Source: Tabrizicola oligotrophica (GTDB lineage Bacteria > Pseudomonadota > Alphaproteobacteria > Rhodobacterales > Rhodobacteraceae). Taken from it: 64,000 bases of DNA. How positions within the stretch are numbered: the stretch's first letter is position 1; each line of letters opens with the position of its first letter. The stretch spans positions 124,001 to 188,000 of the forward strand of contig NZ_JAAIVJ010000006.1 of the NCBI RefSeq assembly GCF_011008935.1. The letters are read 5' to 3'. Positions 18,643 through 27,706 of this stretch are shown here, piece by piece. The notes under the pieces are model-generated. The model searched no databases and had not been told where the DNA came from. It was given only the letters and a program-made list of their open reading frames with translations. Position numbers and translations under genes: made by a program.

Positions 18643-18664
18643 ATGTTTACGTTATGTTTGCGTT
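18643..18664 (+). promoter_or_regulatory. tandem 11-mer direct repeat upstream of the MarR/LdtR gene
   Basis: ATGTTTACGTT (18643-18653) is followed immediately by ATGTTTGCGTT (18654-18664), 10 of 11 identical, about 46 bp upstream of the regulator's start. The AT-rich direct repeat in a GC-rich genome suggests an operator, possibly for autoregulation. No clear -35/-10 pair was identified. Confidence 0.45.
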
Positions 18665-18710
18665 TTGTCCGCAGTCTCCGCCTGAGATCCTTTCTGCTCA
18701 GGAGGCCGAC

Positions 18711-19208
18711 ATGACAATGCATTCCCCGGTTCTGGATGGCTCGCAAAAGGCCATGATGGCGGGCTATCTCGACAATCTGGCGCTGGTCGAACGGCTGCAC
18801 CGGCTGCTTCTGGACGTCATCAAGGATGAATTCGAACGGCTGGCGATCCTTGAGATCAATTCGGTGCAGGCGCTGTTGCTGTTCAACATCGGCGAGAACG
18901 AGGTGACGGCGGGCGAGCTGAAATCGCGCGGCTATTATCAGGGTTCGAACGTGTCCTACAACCTGAAGAAACTGGTGGATCTGGGCTATATGCACCACCA
19001 GCGTTCGGAAATCGACCGGCGCTCGGTCAGGGTGCGGTTGACGGAAAAGGGCCGGCGGGTGCGCGGCATGCTGGCCGATCTTTTCTCGCGCCACGCCGAA
19101 GGTCTGGCCAAGCGCGGGCTGGTCGATGCCGCGGGCATGGACCAGATGAACACCTCGCTGAAGCGGATGGAGCGGTACTGGACGGAACAGATCCGCTATA
19201 TCTACTGA
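18711..19208 (+). CDS. MarR-family winged-helix regulator, LdtR-like
   Basis: A 165-aa MarR-type repressor/activator. The N-terminal helix (ALVERLHRLLLDVIKDEFER) is followed by the winged helix (VQALLLFNIGENEVTAGELK, GYYQGSNVSYNLKKLVDLGY, RSEIDRRSVRVRLTEKG). The sequence resembles LdtR of Liberibacter and rhizobia, which controls an L,D-transpeptidase and stress genes; this assignment is from recall. AGGAGG lies 5 nt upstream of the ATG at 18711, favouring it over an ATG 31 codons upstream. The target genes are not evident in this window. Confidence 0.8.
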   Translation: MTMHSPVLDGSQKAMMAGYLDNLALVERLHRLLLDVIKDEFERLAILEINSVQALLLFNIGENEVTAGELKSRGYYQGSNVSYNLKKLVDLGYMHHQRSEIDRRSVRVRLTEKGRRVRGMLADLFSRHAEGLAKRGLVDAAGMDQMNTSLKRMERYWTEQIRYIY

Positions 19209-19211
19209 CCC

Positions 19212-20834
19212 TCAGCCCAGCAACTTGGCCACCGCCCGCAGCTCGAACTTCTGGATCTTCCCGGTCGAGGTTTTCGGCAATTCGGTGAAAACCACATGCT
19301 TGGGCGTCTTGAACCCGGCAAGCCGGGCGCGGCAGTGGGCGATGAGGTCCGCCTCGGTCGCCGTCGCACCGGGTTTCAGCTCGACAAAGGCGCAAGGCAC
19401 CTCGCCCCATTTGTCGTCGGGCTTGGCCACCACGGCGCAAAGGCTGACGGCGGGGTGGTGCATCAGCGCGCCCTCGACCTCGACCGACGAGACGTTCTCG
19501 CCGCCCGAGATGATGATGTCCTTGGCGCGGTCGGTGATCTTCAGATAGCCGTCCGGATGCTGGAACGCGATGTCGCCCGAGCGGAACCAGCCGCCGCGGA
19601 ACGCCTCTGCCGTGGCCTCGGGGTTTCTGTAATAGCCCTTCATCACCATGTTGCCGCGCATGGCGATCTCGCCCAGATGGGCCGCGTCACGCGGTACGGG
19701 CTGGCCCTGATCGTCCTGCACCTCCGCGCCCTCCAGCATCGCCATGGCGACCCCGGTGCGCGCCTTCAGGGCGGCGCGGGCCTCGCCGGTTTCCGCCTCC
19801 CATTCCGGCTGCCACAGGCATTCGGTGGCCGGGCCATAGGTTTCGGTCAGGCCGTAGACCTGCGTCACGTTGAAGCCCAGGGGTTCAAAGGCGGCCAGCG
19901 TCGCGGCGGGCGGCGGGGCGCCGGCGGTGAATACCTCGACCATATGGGAAAAGGCGCGGCGGTCCTCGTCCTTGCAGTTGATGATGGTGTTCAGCACGAT
20001 CGGGGCGCCGCCGAAATGAGTCACGCCCTCATCGGCGATGGCCTCATAGATCGCCTTAGCCGTCACATCGCGGCAGCAGACCAGCGTGCCGCCCATCATC
20101 GGCACCATCCAGGTGTGGCACCAGCCGTTGCAGTGAAACAGCGGCACGATGGTCAGATAGACCGGGAAAAGCTGCATCCGCCAGGCGATGGCATTGGCAG
20201 TTGTGGCCAGATAGGCGCCGCGGTGGTGGTAGACCACCCCCTTCGGCCGCCCGGTGGTGCCCGAGGTGTAGTTGATGGCGATGGATTCCCATTCATCCTC
20301 GGGCATCAGCCAAGGCGCGTCGGGGTCGCCCTCGGCCAAAAGCTCCTCATAGGTCAGGTGGTCGCCCGAGGCGGTGAAGCCATGGTCCACCACTTCGATG
20401 ATCTCGGGGGCCGGCCCCTCCATCCGGCGGCTCGCCTCTTGCGCCAGGGGCAGGAAGGCGGTGTCGCAGAGCAGGATCTTCGCCCCGGCATGGCCGAAGA
20501 TATAGGCGACGGTGTCGGCATCCAGCCGGGTGTTGATGGTGTTCAATACTGCGCCACAGGCCGGCACGCCGAAATGCGCCTCGGCCTGGGCGGGGATGTT
20601 GGGCAGCAGCGTCGCCACCACGTCGCCGGGCCGCAGGCCGCGACGGTCCAGCGCGCTGGCCAGACGGCTGACACGGGCCGCATAGTCGGCATAGGACAGC
20701 CGCGTGGACTTCCAGACGACCGCGGTGCGGCCGGCATAAATCCCGGCGGCGCGTTTCAGATGCGACAGCGGCGTCAGCGCGGCAAAGTTCGCTGCGGTCT
20801 TTTCCAGTCCGGTTTCATCTGCCAGCCAACCCAT
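19212..20834 (-). CDS. acyl-CoA synthetase (AMP-forming)
   Basis: ANL-superfamily ligase of 540 aa that activates a carboxylic acid through an acyl-adenylate and transfers it to CoA. Motifs: P-loop YTSGTTGRPKGVVYHH (about 188), PLFHCNGWCHTW, A5 GLTETYGPATE, A7 GWFRSGDIA, A8 hinge KDIIISGGENVSS, and the A10 lysine in PKTSTGKIQKFEL. The N-terminus MGWLADETGLEKTAANF resembles medium/aryl-chain acid ligases, but the substrate cannot be read from sequence. It is convergent with the MarR-type gene (3-bp gap) and divergent from a DMT transporter. Confidence 0.92.
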   Translation of the reverse strand: MGWLADETGLEKTAANFAALTPLSHLKRAAGIYAGRTAVVWKSTRLSYADYAARVSRLASALDRRGLRPGDVVATLLPNIPAQAEAHFGVPACGAVLNTINTRLDADTVAYIFGHAGAKILLCDTAFLPLAQEASRRMEGPAPEIIEVVDHGFTASGDHLTYEELLAEGDPDAPWLMPEDEWESIAINYTSGTTGRPKGVVYHHRGAYLATTANAIAWRMQLFPVYLTIVPLFHCNGWCHTWMVPMMGGTLVCCRDVTAKAIYEAIADEGVTHFGGAPIVLNTIINCKDEDRRAFSHMVEVFTAGAPPPAATLAAFEPLGFNVTQVYGLTETYGPATECLWQPEWEAETGEARAALKARTGVAMAMLEGAEVQDDQGQPVPRDAAHLGEIAMRGNMVMKGYYRNPEATAEAFRGGWFRSGDIAFQHPDGYLKITDRAKDIIISGGENVSSVEVEGALMHHPAVSLCAVVAKPDDKWGEVPCAFVELKPGATATEADLIAHCRARLAGFKTPKHVVFTELPKTSTGKIQKFELRAVAKLLG

Positions 20835-20926
20835 CTTGCCCCCTCTGCCGTGGAATGTCGCTTTCCGGCGGGCAGTTTGCGAAGGAAGCGGGCAAAGGGG
20901 AAGCGATAAATGCGAAGGATCTTGCC

Positions 20927-21847
20927 GTGACTGCGACCAAAGACCGGACCTTGCTGGCTGCCGGATTGATTTCGATCTATGCCTTCATCATCGGCTTTAC
21001 CGACAATTACGTCCGGGTGATCGCCGAGGAGGCGGGGCTGTGGCAGTTCCATTTCACCCGCTCCTGCATGACGGCGGTGCTGCTCGGTCTTGGCGCGGCG
21101 GTCTTCGGCTGGCGGGTCCGGCCGCGCAACTGGGGGGCAGTGGTGGCGCGCTCGGCCATCCATGGCACGGCCATGGTGATCTATTTCGGCGCTTTGGCGT
21201 TTCTTGATGTTGCCCTGGTGGCGGCCGGGCTGTTCACCGCGCCGATCTGGGTGCTGCTGATCTCGCGCTTTGCCTATGGGCACCGGATCGGCCCGGTGCG
21301 GATCATCGCGGTGGCGCTGGGGTTCGTCGGTGTCCTGCTGGTGCTTGGCCCCGAGGCGATGGGTGGGGCGTCGCTGGCCGCGGTGCTGCCCATCCTGGCC
21401 GGCGCGCTTTACGCGATGGGCAACATCGCCACCCGCGAATGGTGCGAGGGCGAGACGGCGCAGACGCTGCTGGCGGGCTTTTTCGCCGCGCTTGGCATCA
21501 TCGGCGCGGTTGGCATGGTGTTCCTGACGCTCTTTCCGCTGGAGGTGCCCGCCGGGGCCGACGGCTTCCTGCAGCGTGGGCCGGTCTGGGCCTCGGGCGG
21601 GTTCTATTTCTGGACCGCCGTGCAGGCGGCGGGCAGCCTGATCGGCGTCGGCTTCATGATCCGCGCCTATCAGGTCACCGACGCCAGCCGCGCCTCGGTG
21701 CTGGAATACATCATCCTGCCGGCCTCGGCCTTCTGGACATGGGTGATCTGGGGCACAGGGCTGGAGCCGCTGGCAGTCGCAGGCATGGCGCTGATCGTGG
21801 CCGCGGGGACGATGATCGCGCTCAGGGCGCGGGCGCAGGAAGGCTGA
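20927..21847 (+). CDS. DMT-superfamily (EamA) transporter
   Basis: Inner-membrane protein of about 306 aa with ten hydrophobic segments in two EamA repeats (for example GLISIYAFIIGFTDNYVR, GTAMVIYFGALAFLDVALV, ILAGALYAMGNIATREW, SVLEYIILPASAFWTWVIWG). It is probably a drug/metabolite exporter; substrate unknown. GTG at 20927 is chosen because AAGG lies 8 nt upstream and it leaves about 90 bp for the divergent acyl-CoA synthetase promoter. An in-frame ATG at 20855 would add 24 polar residues. Confidence 0.85.
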   Translation: MTATKDRTLLAAGLISIYAFIIGFTDNYVRVIAEEAGLWQFHFTRSCMTAVLLGLGAAVFGWRVRPRNWGAVVARSAIHGTAMVIYFGALAFLDVALVAAGLFTAPIWVLLISRFAYGHRIGPVRIIAVALGFVGVLLVLGPEAMGGASLAAVLPILAGALYAMGNIATREWCEGETAQTLLAGFFAALGIIGAVGMVFLTLFPLEVPAGADGFLQRGPVWASGGFYFWTAVQAAGSLIGVGFMIRAYQVTDASRASVLEYIILPASAFWTWVIWGTGLEPLAVAGMALIVAAGTMIALRARAQEG

Positions 21848-21850
21848 GCC

Positions 21851-22429
21851 TCAGGCCTCCACCGCCTCGCGCCAGTGCCGGCGGCACAGGCTCTGATAGG
21901 TCTCATTGCCGCCGATCACCACCTGATCGCCGTCCTTCAGCGGCAGACCGTCCGGCCCCTTGCGCACCACCATGGTGGCCTTCTTGCCGCAATGGCAGAT
22001 GGTGCGCACCTCGCGCATCTCATCGGCCCAGGCCAGCAGCGCGGCCGAGCCGGGAAACAGGTTACCCTGAAAATCCACCCGCAGCCCGTAGCACATCACC
22101 GGCACTCCAAGATCGTCCACGGCGCGGGCCAGTTGCCAGACCTGTTCCTTGGACAGGAACTGCGCCTCGTCGATGAAGACGCAGGCGACGCGGCTTTGGG
22201 CGAACCGTTCCTTCAGCTTATCGAACAAATCCTCGCCGGGGGTGAAGGTATCGGCCGTCTCGCCGATGCCGATGCGGCTGGCGATCTGGCCCTGTCCGGC
22301 GCGGTTGTCGAACCGGGCGGTGATGAGATAGGTCTCCATCCCGCCTTCGCGGTAGTTGTGCGAGGCTTGCAGGAGAAGCGTCGACTTCCCGGCATTCATG
22401 GTGGAATAGTTGAAATAGAGCTTGGCCAT
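21851..22429 (-). CDS. tdk: thymidine kinase
   Basis: Type II (TK1-like) enzyme of 192 aa phosphorylating thymidine in pyrimidine salvage. Seen are the P-loop STMNAGKSTLLL (about 10-21), Walker B VFIDEAQFL with the catalytic Glu, and zinc-ribbon ligands in CHCGKKA and C-terminal CRRH. The start is MAKLYFNYSTMNAGK at 22429. It is convergent with the DMT transporter, only 3 bp apart. Confidence 0.95.
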   Translation of the reverse strand: MAKLYFNYSTMNAGKSTLLLQASHNYREGGMETYLITARFDNRAGQGQIASRIGIGETADTFTPGEDLFDKLKERFAQSRVACVFIDEAQFLSKEQVWQLARAVDDLGVPVMCYGLRVDFQGNLFPGSAALLAWADEMREVRTICHCGKKATMVVRKGPDGLPLKDGDQVVIGGNETYQSLCRRHWREAVEA

Positions 22430-22800
22430 GGCACGGTCTATCCGATGCCCCAAGCCGGGCGCAAGCGCCCGAGCGGGGCGCCGCGCCTTGGCAGGGGGCG
22501 GAAACAGGGGCAGGGGGCGCGGGGGCCATCAGCGAACCTTGACCGCCGGGACAGACCCGACAGGGAAATTCGTCACCAAGCTGACGGGCCCACCGCGCGA
22601 CCGTGGAACTTTGGAACCAAGGCCACCCCTGACGGGATTGAAGCACGGCGGACCCCCACCCAAGCCAGCGCTGGGGACGCTGGCCACTCATTACTGTTCC
22701 GGGTGGACCGGAACACCTTTATCAATGACAAATACCTACCAAAGCATTAATGGGAAAACCCAGTGCGAATTCCCCGAAGTTGGGTCAGAGGTTGAAGATC
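22430..22800. other. 371-bp stretch without a recognisable gene
   Basis: The left part is GC-rich; the last 100 bp are clearly more AT-rich and promoter-like. It contains a perfect 8-bp-arm palindrome at 22695-22715 and a small imperfect hairpin CTTTGGAACCAAGG near 22612. No convincing protein or known RNA family was recognised. The region is upstream of both tdk (minus) and the small HTH-like gene (plus). Confidence 0.5.
22695..22715. promoter_or_regulatory. palindromic operator candidate
   Basis: TGTTCCGG (22695-22702) and CCGGAACA (22708-22715) are perfect inverted repeats with a 5-bp spacer, about 86 bp upstream of the ATG at 22801. Size and symmetry fit a dimeric HTH repressor site. The regulator is unknown and could be the adjacent HTH-like protein. 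Confidence 0.5.
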
Positions 22801-23253
22801 ATGAGTATCGCCAGCTATCTCAAGAAACATAGCGAAGCGCTGGTCAAGGATGTGGGGATCGAGGCGGCCTGCGAACTGACGGGAAAGTCGAAGGCGACGC
22901 TGGGGCGGTATTATTCCGACAATGACGAACATGGCGACCGGTTCATGCCGATCGACGTGGTGGCCGAACTGGAGGGCGCCGCGCGCTTTCCGCATGTGAC
23001 GGCGGCCTTGGCCGATCTGCGCGGCATCACGCTGAGCTATGACGCGGAAAAGCGCAACGCCTCGTCCTCCGGCGTCAATCAGGACGTGGTGACGCTGGCG
23101 CAGCGCTTTGCCATGTTGATGAGCGAATACAATTCGGCGATCGGCGACGGCAAGATTTCCATCAACGAGGCAAAGCGCCTGTTGCGCGAGACGCTGGCAC
23201 TGCAACAGGTTCTGCTGGACATGAAGCTGAACCTTGAGGAAGAGGCGAAATAG
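22801..23253 (+). CDS. small HTH-like conserved hypothetical protein (150 aa)
   Basis: A 150-aa soluble protein starting MSIASYLKKHSEALVKDVGI. The segment EAACELTGKSKATLGRYYSD looks like a helix-turn-helix of the phage CII/transposase type, and the C-terminal third is helical (ISINEAKRLLRETLALQQVL). It may be a DNA-binding regulator; I do not recognise a named family. It is preceded by an AT-rich leader with a palindrome and followed directly by a strong terminator, so it is probably a monocistronic unit. Confidence 0.7.
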   Translation: MSIASYLKKHSEALVKDVGIEAACELTGKSKATLGRYYSDNDEHGDRFMPIDVVAELEGAARFPHVTAALADLRGITLSYDAEKRNASSSGVNQDVVTLAQRFAMLMSEYNSAIGDGKISINEAKRLLRETLALQQVLLDMKLNLEEEAK

Positions 23254-23272
23254 GGCGGGGAATTCCCCGCCC
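23253..23272. terminator. perfect 20-bp palindrome terminator
   Basis: GGGCGGGGAATTCCCCGCCC is a perfect 10-bp-arm palindrome overlapping the stop codon of the HTH-like gene. On the plus strand it is followed by TTTCCGTTTCG. It lies between convergent genes and probably serves both. Confidence 0.7.
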
Positions 23273-23283
23273 TTTCCGTTTCG

Positions 23284-24651
23284 TCAGGCCTGGCGCGGTT
23301 TCGGCCGTGCGCCATCGCGGCGCGGCGCCTGACCGCCGCCACCGGGCTTGCCGGCCTGCGGCCGCGCGCCTTGCAGACGGGCGCCCGGTTTGGGCGCGGG
23401 GCGGGCGTGGGCCGGTTTCGCGGCCGGCGGCTGGCTGCCCTTCTTCTGGCCGCCGGGACGCTGGCCGCGGTTCTGACCGCGGTTCTGGCCCGGTTTCGGC
23501 GCGGCGGCCACGATGTCGGCGGCCCAAGGCGCGCCGCCCAGAACCGGGATCGGCTTTTTCAACAGTTTTTCAACCGCCTTCAACTCGTCCATCTCTGCCG
23601 GAGAGCAGAAGGCCACCGCCGTGCCCTCGGCCCCGGCGCGCGCCGTGCGGCCGATGCGGTGGACATAGTTTTCCGGCACGTTCGGCATGTCGTAATTGTA
23701 GACATGGCGCACCGTCGGAATGTCGATGCCGCGCGCGGCAACATCGGTGGCCACCAGAATGTCGAGCTCACCCGATTTGAACTCGGCCAGCGTGCGCTCG
23801 CGCTGGTTCTGGCTCTTGTTGCCGTGGATCGAGCCGGCCTTGAAGCCCCAGCTTACCAAGAGCTTCATCAGCTTTTCCGAGCCGTGCTTGGTGCGGCCAA
23901 AGACCAGCGCCTGTTCGGTCGGATGCTTCTTCAGGTAGTCCTCCAGCAGCTTGGCCTTGTCGCCCATCGGGATGTAATGCACACCCTGCGCGATCTTTTC
24001 GGCCGGTTTGCCGGGGGGCGAGACCTGCACGCGCACGGGATTGCGCAGGTAGGTGTCGGCGATTTCCTCGATGTCCTTCGGCATGGTGGCCGAGAACAGG
24101 AGCGTCTGGCGGCGCTGCGGGATGTGCTTGGCGATCTTGCGCAGCGAATGGATGAACCCCATGTCCAGCATGTGATCGGCCTCGTCCAGCACCAGATAGC
24201 CGCATTTCTCAAGGCTGACGTTGCCCTGTTCCAGATGGTCGATCAGCCGGCCGGGGGTGGCGACCAGAACATCGGTGCCGCGCGACAGCGCCTGCGCCTG
24301 TTTCAAGACCGAGGCGCCACCCACGACCATCGTCACCTTGACGGCGGTGCCCTTGGTGAAGACCTCAAGGTTGTCCTTGATCTGGATGATGAGTTCGCGC
24401 GTCGGCGCAAGGATCAGGGCGCGGACGTGTTTCGGCCCCGGCGGATGGCCAAGGTCAAGGATGCGGTGCAGAAGCGGCAGGCCGAAGGCCGCGGTCTTGC
24501 CGGTGCCGGTCTGGGCCAGACCCATCAGGTCGGCCCCTTTCATGATATGCGGGATGGCCTGCGCCTGAATCGGCGTCGGCGTTTTCAGGTTGGTCTTTTC
24601 CAGCGCCTTCAGGATCGAGGGGGAAAGGCCGAGTTCGGCAAAAGTGGTCAT
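23284..24651 (-). CDS. DEAD-box RNA helicase (RhlE-like)
   Basis: ATP-dependent RNA helicase of 455 aa. Motifs in order: Q-motif PTPIQAQAIPHI, I AQTGTGKT, Ia APTRELIIQI, II DEADHMLDMGF, III SATMP, V TDVAARGIDIP, VI HRIGRTARAGA. After the core (about residue 365) comes a basic Gly/Pro/Arg/Gln-rich tail typical of RhlE-type RNA-annealing extensions. Roles in ribosome assembly, RNA decay or cold adaptation are likely but not distinguishable. The ATG at 24651 gives the family start MTTFAELGLS. A 204-bp gap upstream probably holds its promoter. Confidence 0.95.
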   Translation of the reverse strand: MTTFAELGLSPSILKALEKTNLKTPTPIQAQAIPHIMKGADLMGLAQTGTGKTAAFGLPLLHRILDLGHPPGPKHVRALILAPTRELIIQIKDNLEVFTKGTAVKVTMVVGGASVLKQAQALSRGTDVLVATPGRLIDHLEQGNVSLEKCGYLVLDEADHMLDMGFIHSLRKIAKHIPQRRQTLLFSATMPKDIEEIADTYLRNPVRVQVSPPGKPAEKIAQGVHYIPMGDKAKLLEDYLKKHPTEQALVFGRTKHGSEKLMKLLVSWGFKAGSIHGNKSQNQRERTLAEFKSGELDILVATDVAARGIDIPTVRHVYNYDMPNVPENYVHRIGRTARAGAEGTAVAFCSPAEMDELKAVEKLLKKPIPVLGGAPWAADIVAAAPKPGQNRGQNRGQRPGGQKKGSQPPAAKPAHARPAPKPGARLQGARPQAGKPGGGGQAPRRDGARPKPRQA

Positions 24652-24855
24652 GGATCGTCCAGTCATCAAAAGGCAACCCCCACTCGCCCCCCGCGATTGC
24701 GGTTGGCCGTGGCGGCAGGGTTACCTTGCGTGAAGGGGGAACCTGGCCCGGCACCCCCTGGTCCTCACGCGGGACGGGGTGGTAGGGCTGGGGCGCAGAT
24801 GGGGGTTTTGCCGGTCTTTGTCAAGGAAAAGCGCGAGGCGGGCAGATTGCCCACC

Positions 24856-27609
24856 CTACGGCCGCCGTCCGACCCAGCGGTTGAGCCAGGCAAGGCCGGC
24901 CAGAGACAGGCCAAGGCCGGCAAAGCTGACAACCCGCGTCAGCCCGGTCAGGCCGGCGGCGTCGATCAGGAACACCTTGGCCACCGTCACCCCGATTACT
25001 GCCATGGCAAGACGGCGCAGACCGTCGGATCGCCGGGCGATGGCCTGATACAGAAGCCCCGCCCCCAGCAGCATCAGCGCCAGCGTGTAGGAATACAGCT
25101 CTTCCTGCGGGACAGTCGGGGCGCCCAGCCAGTCGCCCTGCCAGAACCGGCGGATCTCCAGCCCGGTGTAAAGCGCGGTGAAGGCCGCGCCAGCGACGAC
25201 CAGACCCAGCCGCAGCCGCCGACCGACGCCCGGCAGCCTCCAGGCGACGGCCAGAAGCAGCCCCCCCGGCACGGCATAGGCCAGCGCCAGCGTGTCGAGG
25301 ACGAGCGGCCCCTTGACCAGCGAGCCGGCATCCTCGGCGCTCCAGCTGAACAGGGGATTGCCGAGCGTGGCGGCAAGGGTCAGCCCAAGGGCCGCGAGCA
25401 GGCCGCCAAGGATCGCCAGCACAAGCCGCAGCTTTTGCAGCGGGCCGGGCAAGCGGGCACGCCAAAGCTGCATCAGGGCAAAGACCAGCCAAGACAGCGC
25501 ATTCAGCGTCAGTCCCCAATGGGTCGCCATCGCCGGAGTTTGCGGGGCGTAGCTGGCGGTACTGACCGGCTCGGGCAGGGCGTCCAGCCAGCGGGTGACA
25601 AGCACGTTGGCCAGAATGGCCGCCAGCCCGGCGGCGGCGCTTTCGGCCACCGCGCGGGCCATGGGGCGCTCCATTCCGCGCTGCAGCCACAAGGCGGCAA
25701 GCATGGCGGCAATGGCGCCGCCGAAGGCCAGCAGCACCTGCACGAGTGGTGCCGCCAGCGCCCAGTCAAGTCCGGGATCGACCAGCAGGCGATAGCCCAG
25801 AACCGCCGCGCCGGCCTGCAGGAACAGGCTCATCTCGGGCAGGCGGAAGCGGCGGTCAAGCGCTGCCGCGACCACCACCAGCACCGCCAGGGCCAGGGTG
25901 AGGGCGGTTTTCGTCGTCAGGATGAACAGGGCCAGCGCAATCAGCGCCAGCGCCGACAGCGTGGCATGGGCCGTGCGGCGCATCTCGGGGGCGTCGGTCC
26001 TGGCCAGTCGCAGCGCGAAGCCCACCATCCCCGCGGCCAGCGCGATGACGTGCAGGGCCCAACCATAGGGCCCCAGCACCAGCGCCGGTTGCCACCAGAT
26101 TTCCAGCGCGACTGCGGCGAGGGGCGCCGCCAGCGCGGCGGCAAGTGCAAAAGGCACGCCCCAGGGGCCGGGCCGAAGCGCGCGCCAGGCGGCGGCAAGG
26201 CTGACCAGCGCCGCCATGGCGAGCAGGATCGAGGCCACCAGCGACGGCGCCGTTTCGGGGCCGCGCAGGGCAAGGGCCTGTGCCGCATGGTCGTGCCAAA
26301 GCGCGGCCCGCGCCTGCCCGAGCGTCACGAGGCTGACCAGCAGCGTCGCGGTGGGCCAGAACGCCATGTCGGCCAGGCCCTCGGCCTTGTCGGCCCAGAG
26401 CAGGAAGGCCAGCGCCAGCGCGGTCAGCGCCGCCATGGCCAGCATGGCCGTCTCGGCAGGTCCGGTTGACAGGCACCACAGGCCGACACAGGCCGCCAGC
26501 GTCGCCCCAAGCGCCAGCCGCACCGGAAAGACCGGCCAGCCGAGTTTGCCGCGCGTCAGAAGCGCCGGCAGCGCGGCGGGCGCGGACTGCGCCGGGATGA
26601 TCCGCAGCTCGGGCAAGGTCAGGCTCAGCACCACCAGCGCCACCAGCTGCACGGCCCAACCCGCATCGCTGCCCGCGTCAAGCTGTATCAGGAAGCCGCC
26701 GCCATAGCCCAGCAGCAGGGCCAGCACCGACACCCAGGCCCAGCGGCGTACCGCATCGACCCCAAGGCCAACCGCGGACAGCAGCGCGAAATAGCCATAG
26801 AGCCAGTCCAGGTTCTCGGTCGATCCGCCGACGATGAAAGGGGAGGCGAAGGCGCCGATCAGGCCCACCGCCACAAGGAGAGGCCCCGAGAACCAGCCGA
26901 TCGCCACGGCAAGGGCGGCGGTGGCCAGATGCCCGGCAAAGGCCATCTGCGGTCCGATCAGCCCGTAAAGCTGCCGCGCCGCCAGAACAGCCGCGAACAG
27001 CGTGACGATCCCGGCCCCGGAAAACACCGAGGGCAACATGGCTGTCGGACCGGCGCCTTCATCGCCGTGCCGACGACGCAGCCATTCACCCGCGCCGACC
27101 AGCCCCGCGCCAAAGACCAGCGCCCCCAGCACCCGGGCGGCTGGTGGCAGCAACCCGCGCTCCACGCCGTATTGCACGAAGAAGATTCCGGCGAGCCCCA
27201 GAGAGACCGCCGAGACTGCATAGACCCAATTGTCGCGCAACCAGCGCGCCAGAGTGGCAAGACGGTCGGCGCGGACGACCAGCGGGCGGTTCTGGTCAGT
27301 CGTGGCGGCAAGCGGGGGCGGGGGTGCCAGCGGTTTGGCTGGCGCGGGCTTGGCACGCTCCCAGGGGCTTGGCGCTGGAAGCCCGCTGGCAACCCGCTCT
27401 GCGGTGGCGGGTGGAGCTTCGGGGGGCGCGACAATGCCCAAGGACTCTGGCGGTTGCACTGTCACGGGCGCGGCGGCGTCTTGCGACGCGAGCCTGGCTT
27501 CCAGATCCCTCAACTGGCTGTTCAGCCTCGCCACCCGGACGAACAACAGAACGATCGCCACCGGAACCGCGAGGACGGCCAACGCTGCCAACAGGATGAT
27601 GCCGTCCAT
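24856..27609 (-). CDS. giant DUF2339 polytopic membrane protein
   Basis: A 917-aa integral membrane protein. It begins with one anchor helix (ILLAALAVLAVPVAIVLLFV) and a short coiled coil (LNSQLRDLEARLASQ). A Pro/Ala-rich linker with PLAPPPPLAATT follows, then well over twenty hydrophobic segments to the C-terminus, which ends RWVGRRP. This matches DUF2339 proteins, whose function is unknown; some are annotated as envelope-associated. Composition is extremely Ala/Leu-rich. The start at 27609 is preferred because upstream in-frame sequence is not family-like. It is divergent from the DUF2237 gene. Confidence 0.88.
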   Translation of the reverse strand: MDGIILLAALAVLAVPVAIVLLFVRVARLNSQLRDLEARLASQDAAAPVTVQPPESLGIVAPPEAPPATAERVASGLPAPSPWERAKPAPAKPLAPPPPLAATTDQNRPLVVRADRLATLARWLRDNWVYAVSAVSLGLAGIFFVQYGVERGLLPPAARVLGALVFGAGLVGAGEWLRRRHGDEGAGPTAMLPSVFSGAGIVTLFAAVLAARQLYGLIGPQMAFAGHLATAALAVAIGWFSGPLLVAVGLIGAFASPFIVGGSTENLDWLYGYFALLSAVGLGVDAVRRWAWVSVLALLLGYGGGFLIQLDAGSDAGWAVQLVALVVLSLTLPELRIIPAQSAPAALPALLTRGKLGWPVFPVRLALGATLAACVGLWCLSTGPAETAMLAMAALTALALAFLLWADKAEGLADMAFWPTATLLVSLVTLGQARAALWHDHAAQALALRGPETAPSLVASILLAMAALVSLAAAWRALRPGPWGVPFALAAALAAPLAAVALEIWWQPALVLGPYGWALHVIALAAGMVGFALRLARTDAPEMRRTAHATLSALALIALALFILTTKTALTLALAVLVVVAAALDRRFRLPEMSLFLQAGAAVLGYRLLVDPGLDWALAAPLVQVLLAFGGAIAAMLAALWLQRGMERPMARAVAESAAAGLAAILANVLVTRWLDALPEPVSTASYAPQTPAMATHWGLTLNALSWLVFALMQLWRARLPGPLQKLRLVLAILGGLLAALGLTLAATLGNPLFSWSAEDAGSLVKGPLVLDTLALAYAVPGGLLLAVAWRLPGVGRRLRLGLVVAGAAFTALYTGLEIRRFWQGDWLGAPTVPQEELYSYTLALMLLGAGLLYQAIARRSDGLRRLAMAVIGVTVAKVFLIDAAGLTGLTRVVSFAGLGLSLAGLAWLNRWVGRRP

Positions 27610-27706
27610 GCCCTGCACCCTTGTGCTTGCCGTTCTGGATTGGCACCTTAGGTTGGATGACAGGGCAGGGCCAGTCGGGAATTCCTGCCCCGGACCGGAG
27701 GCCAGG

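Noticed and set aside
22631-22644. GACGGGATTGAAGC, resembling the 3' end of some CRISPR repeats
   Set aside because: Single occurrence with no second repeat or spacer pattern and no cas genes in the window.
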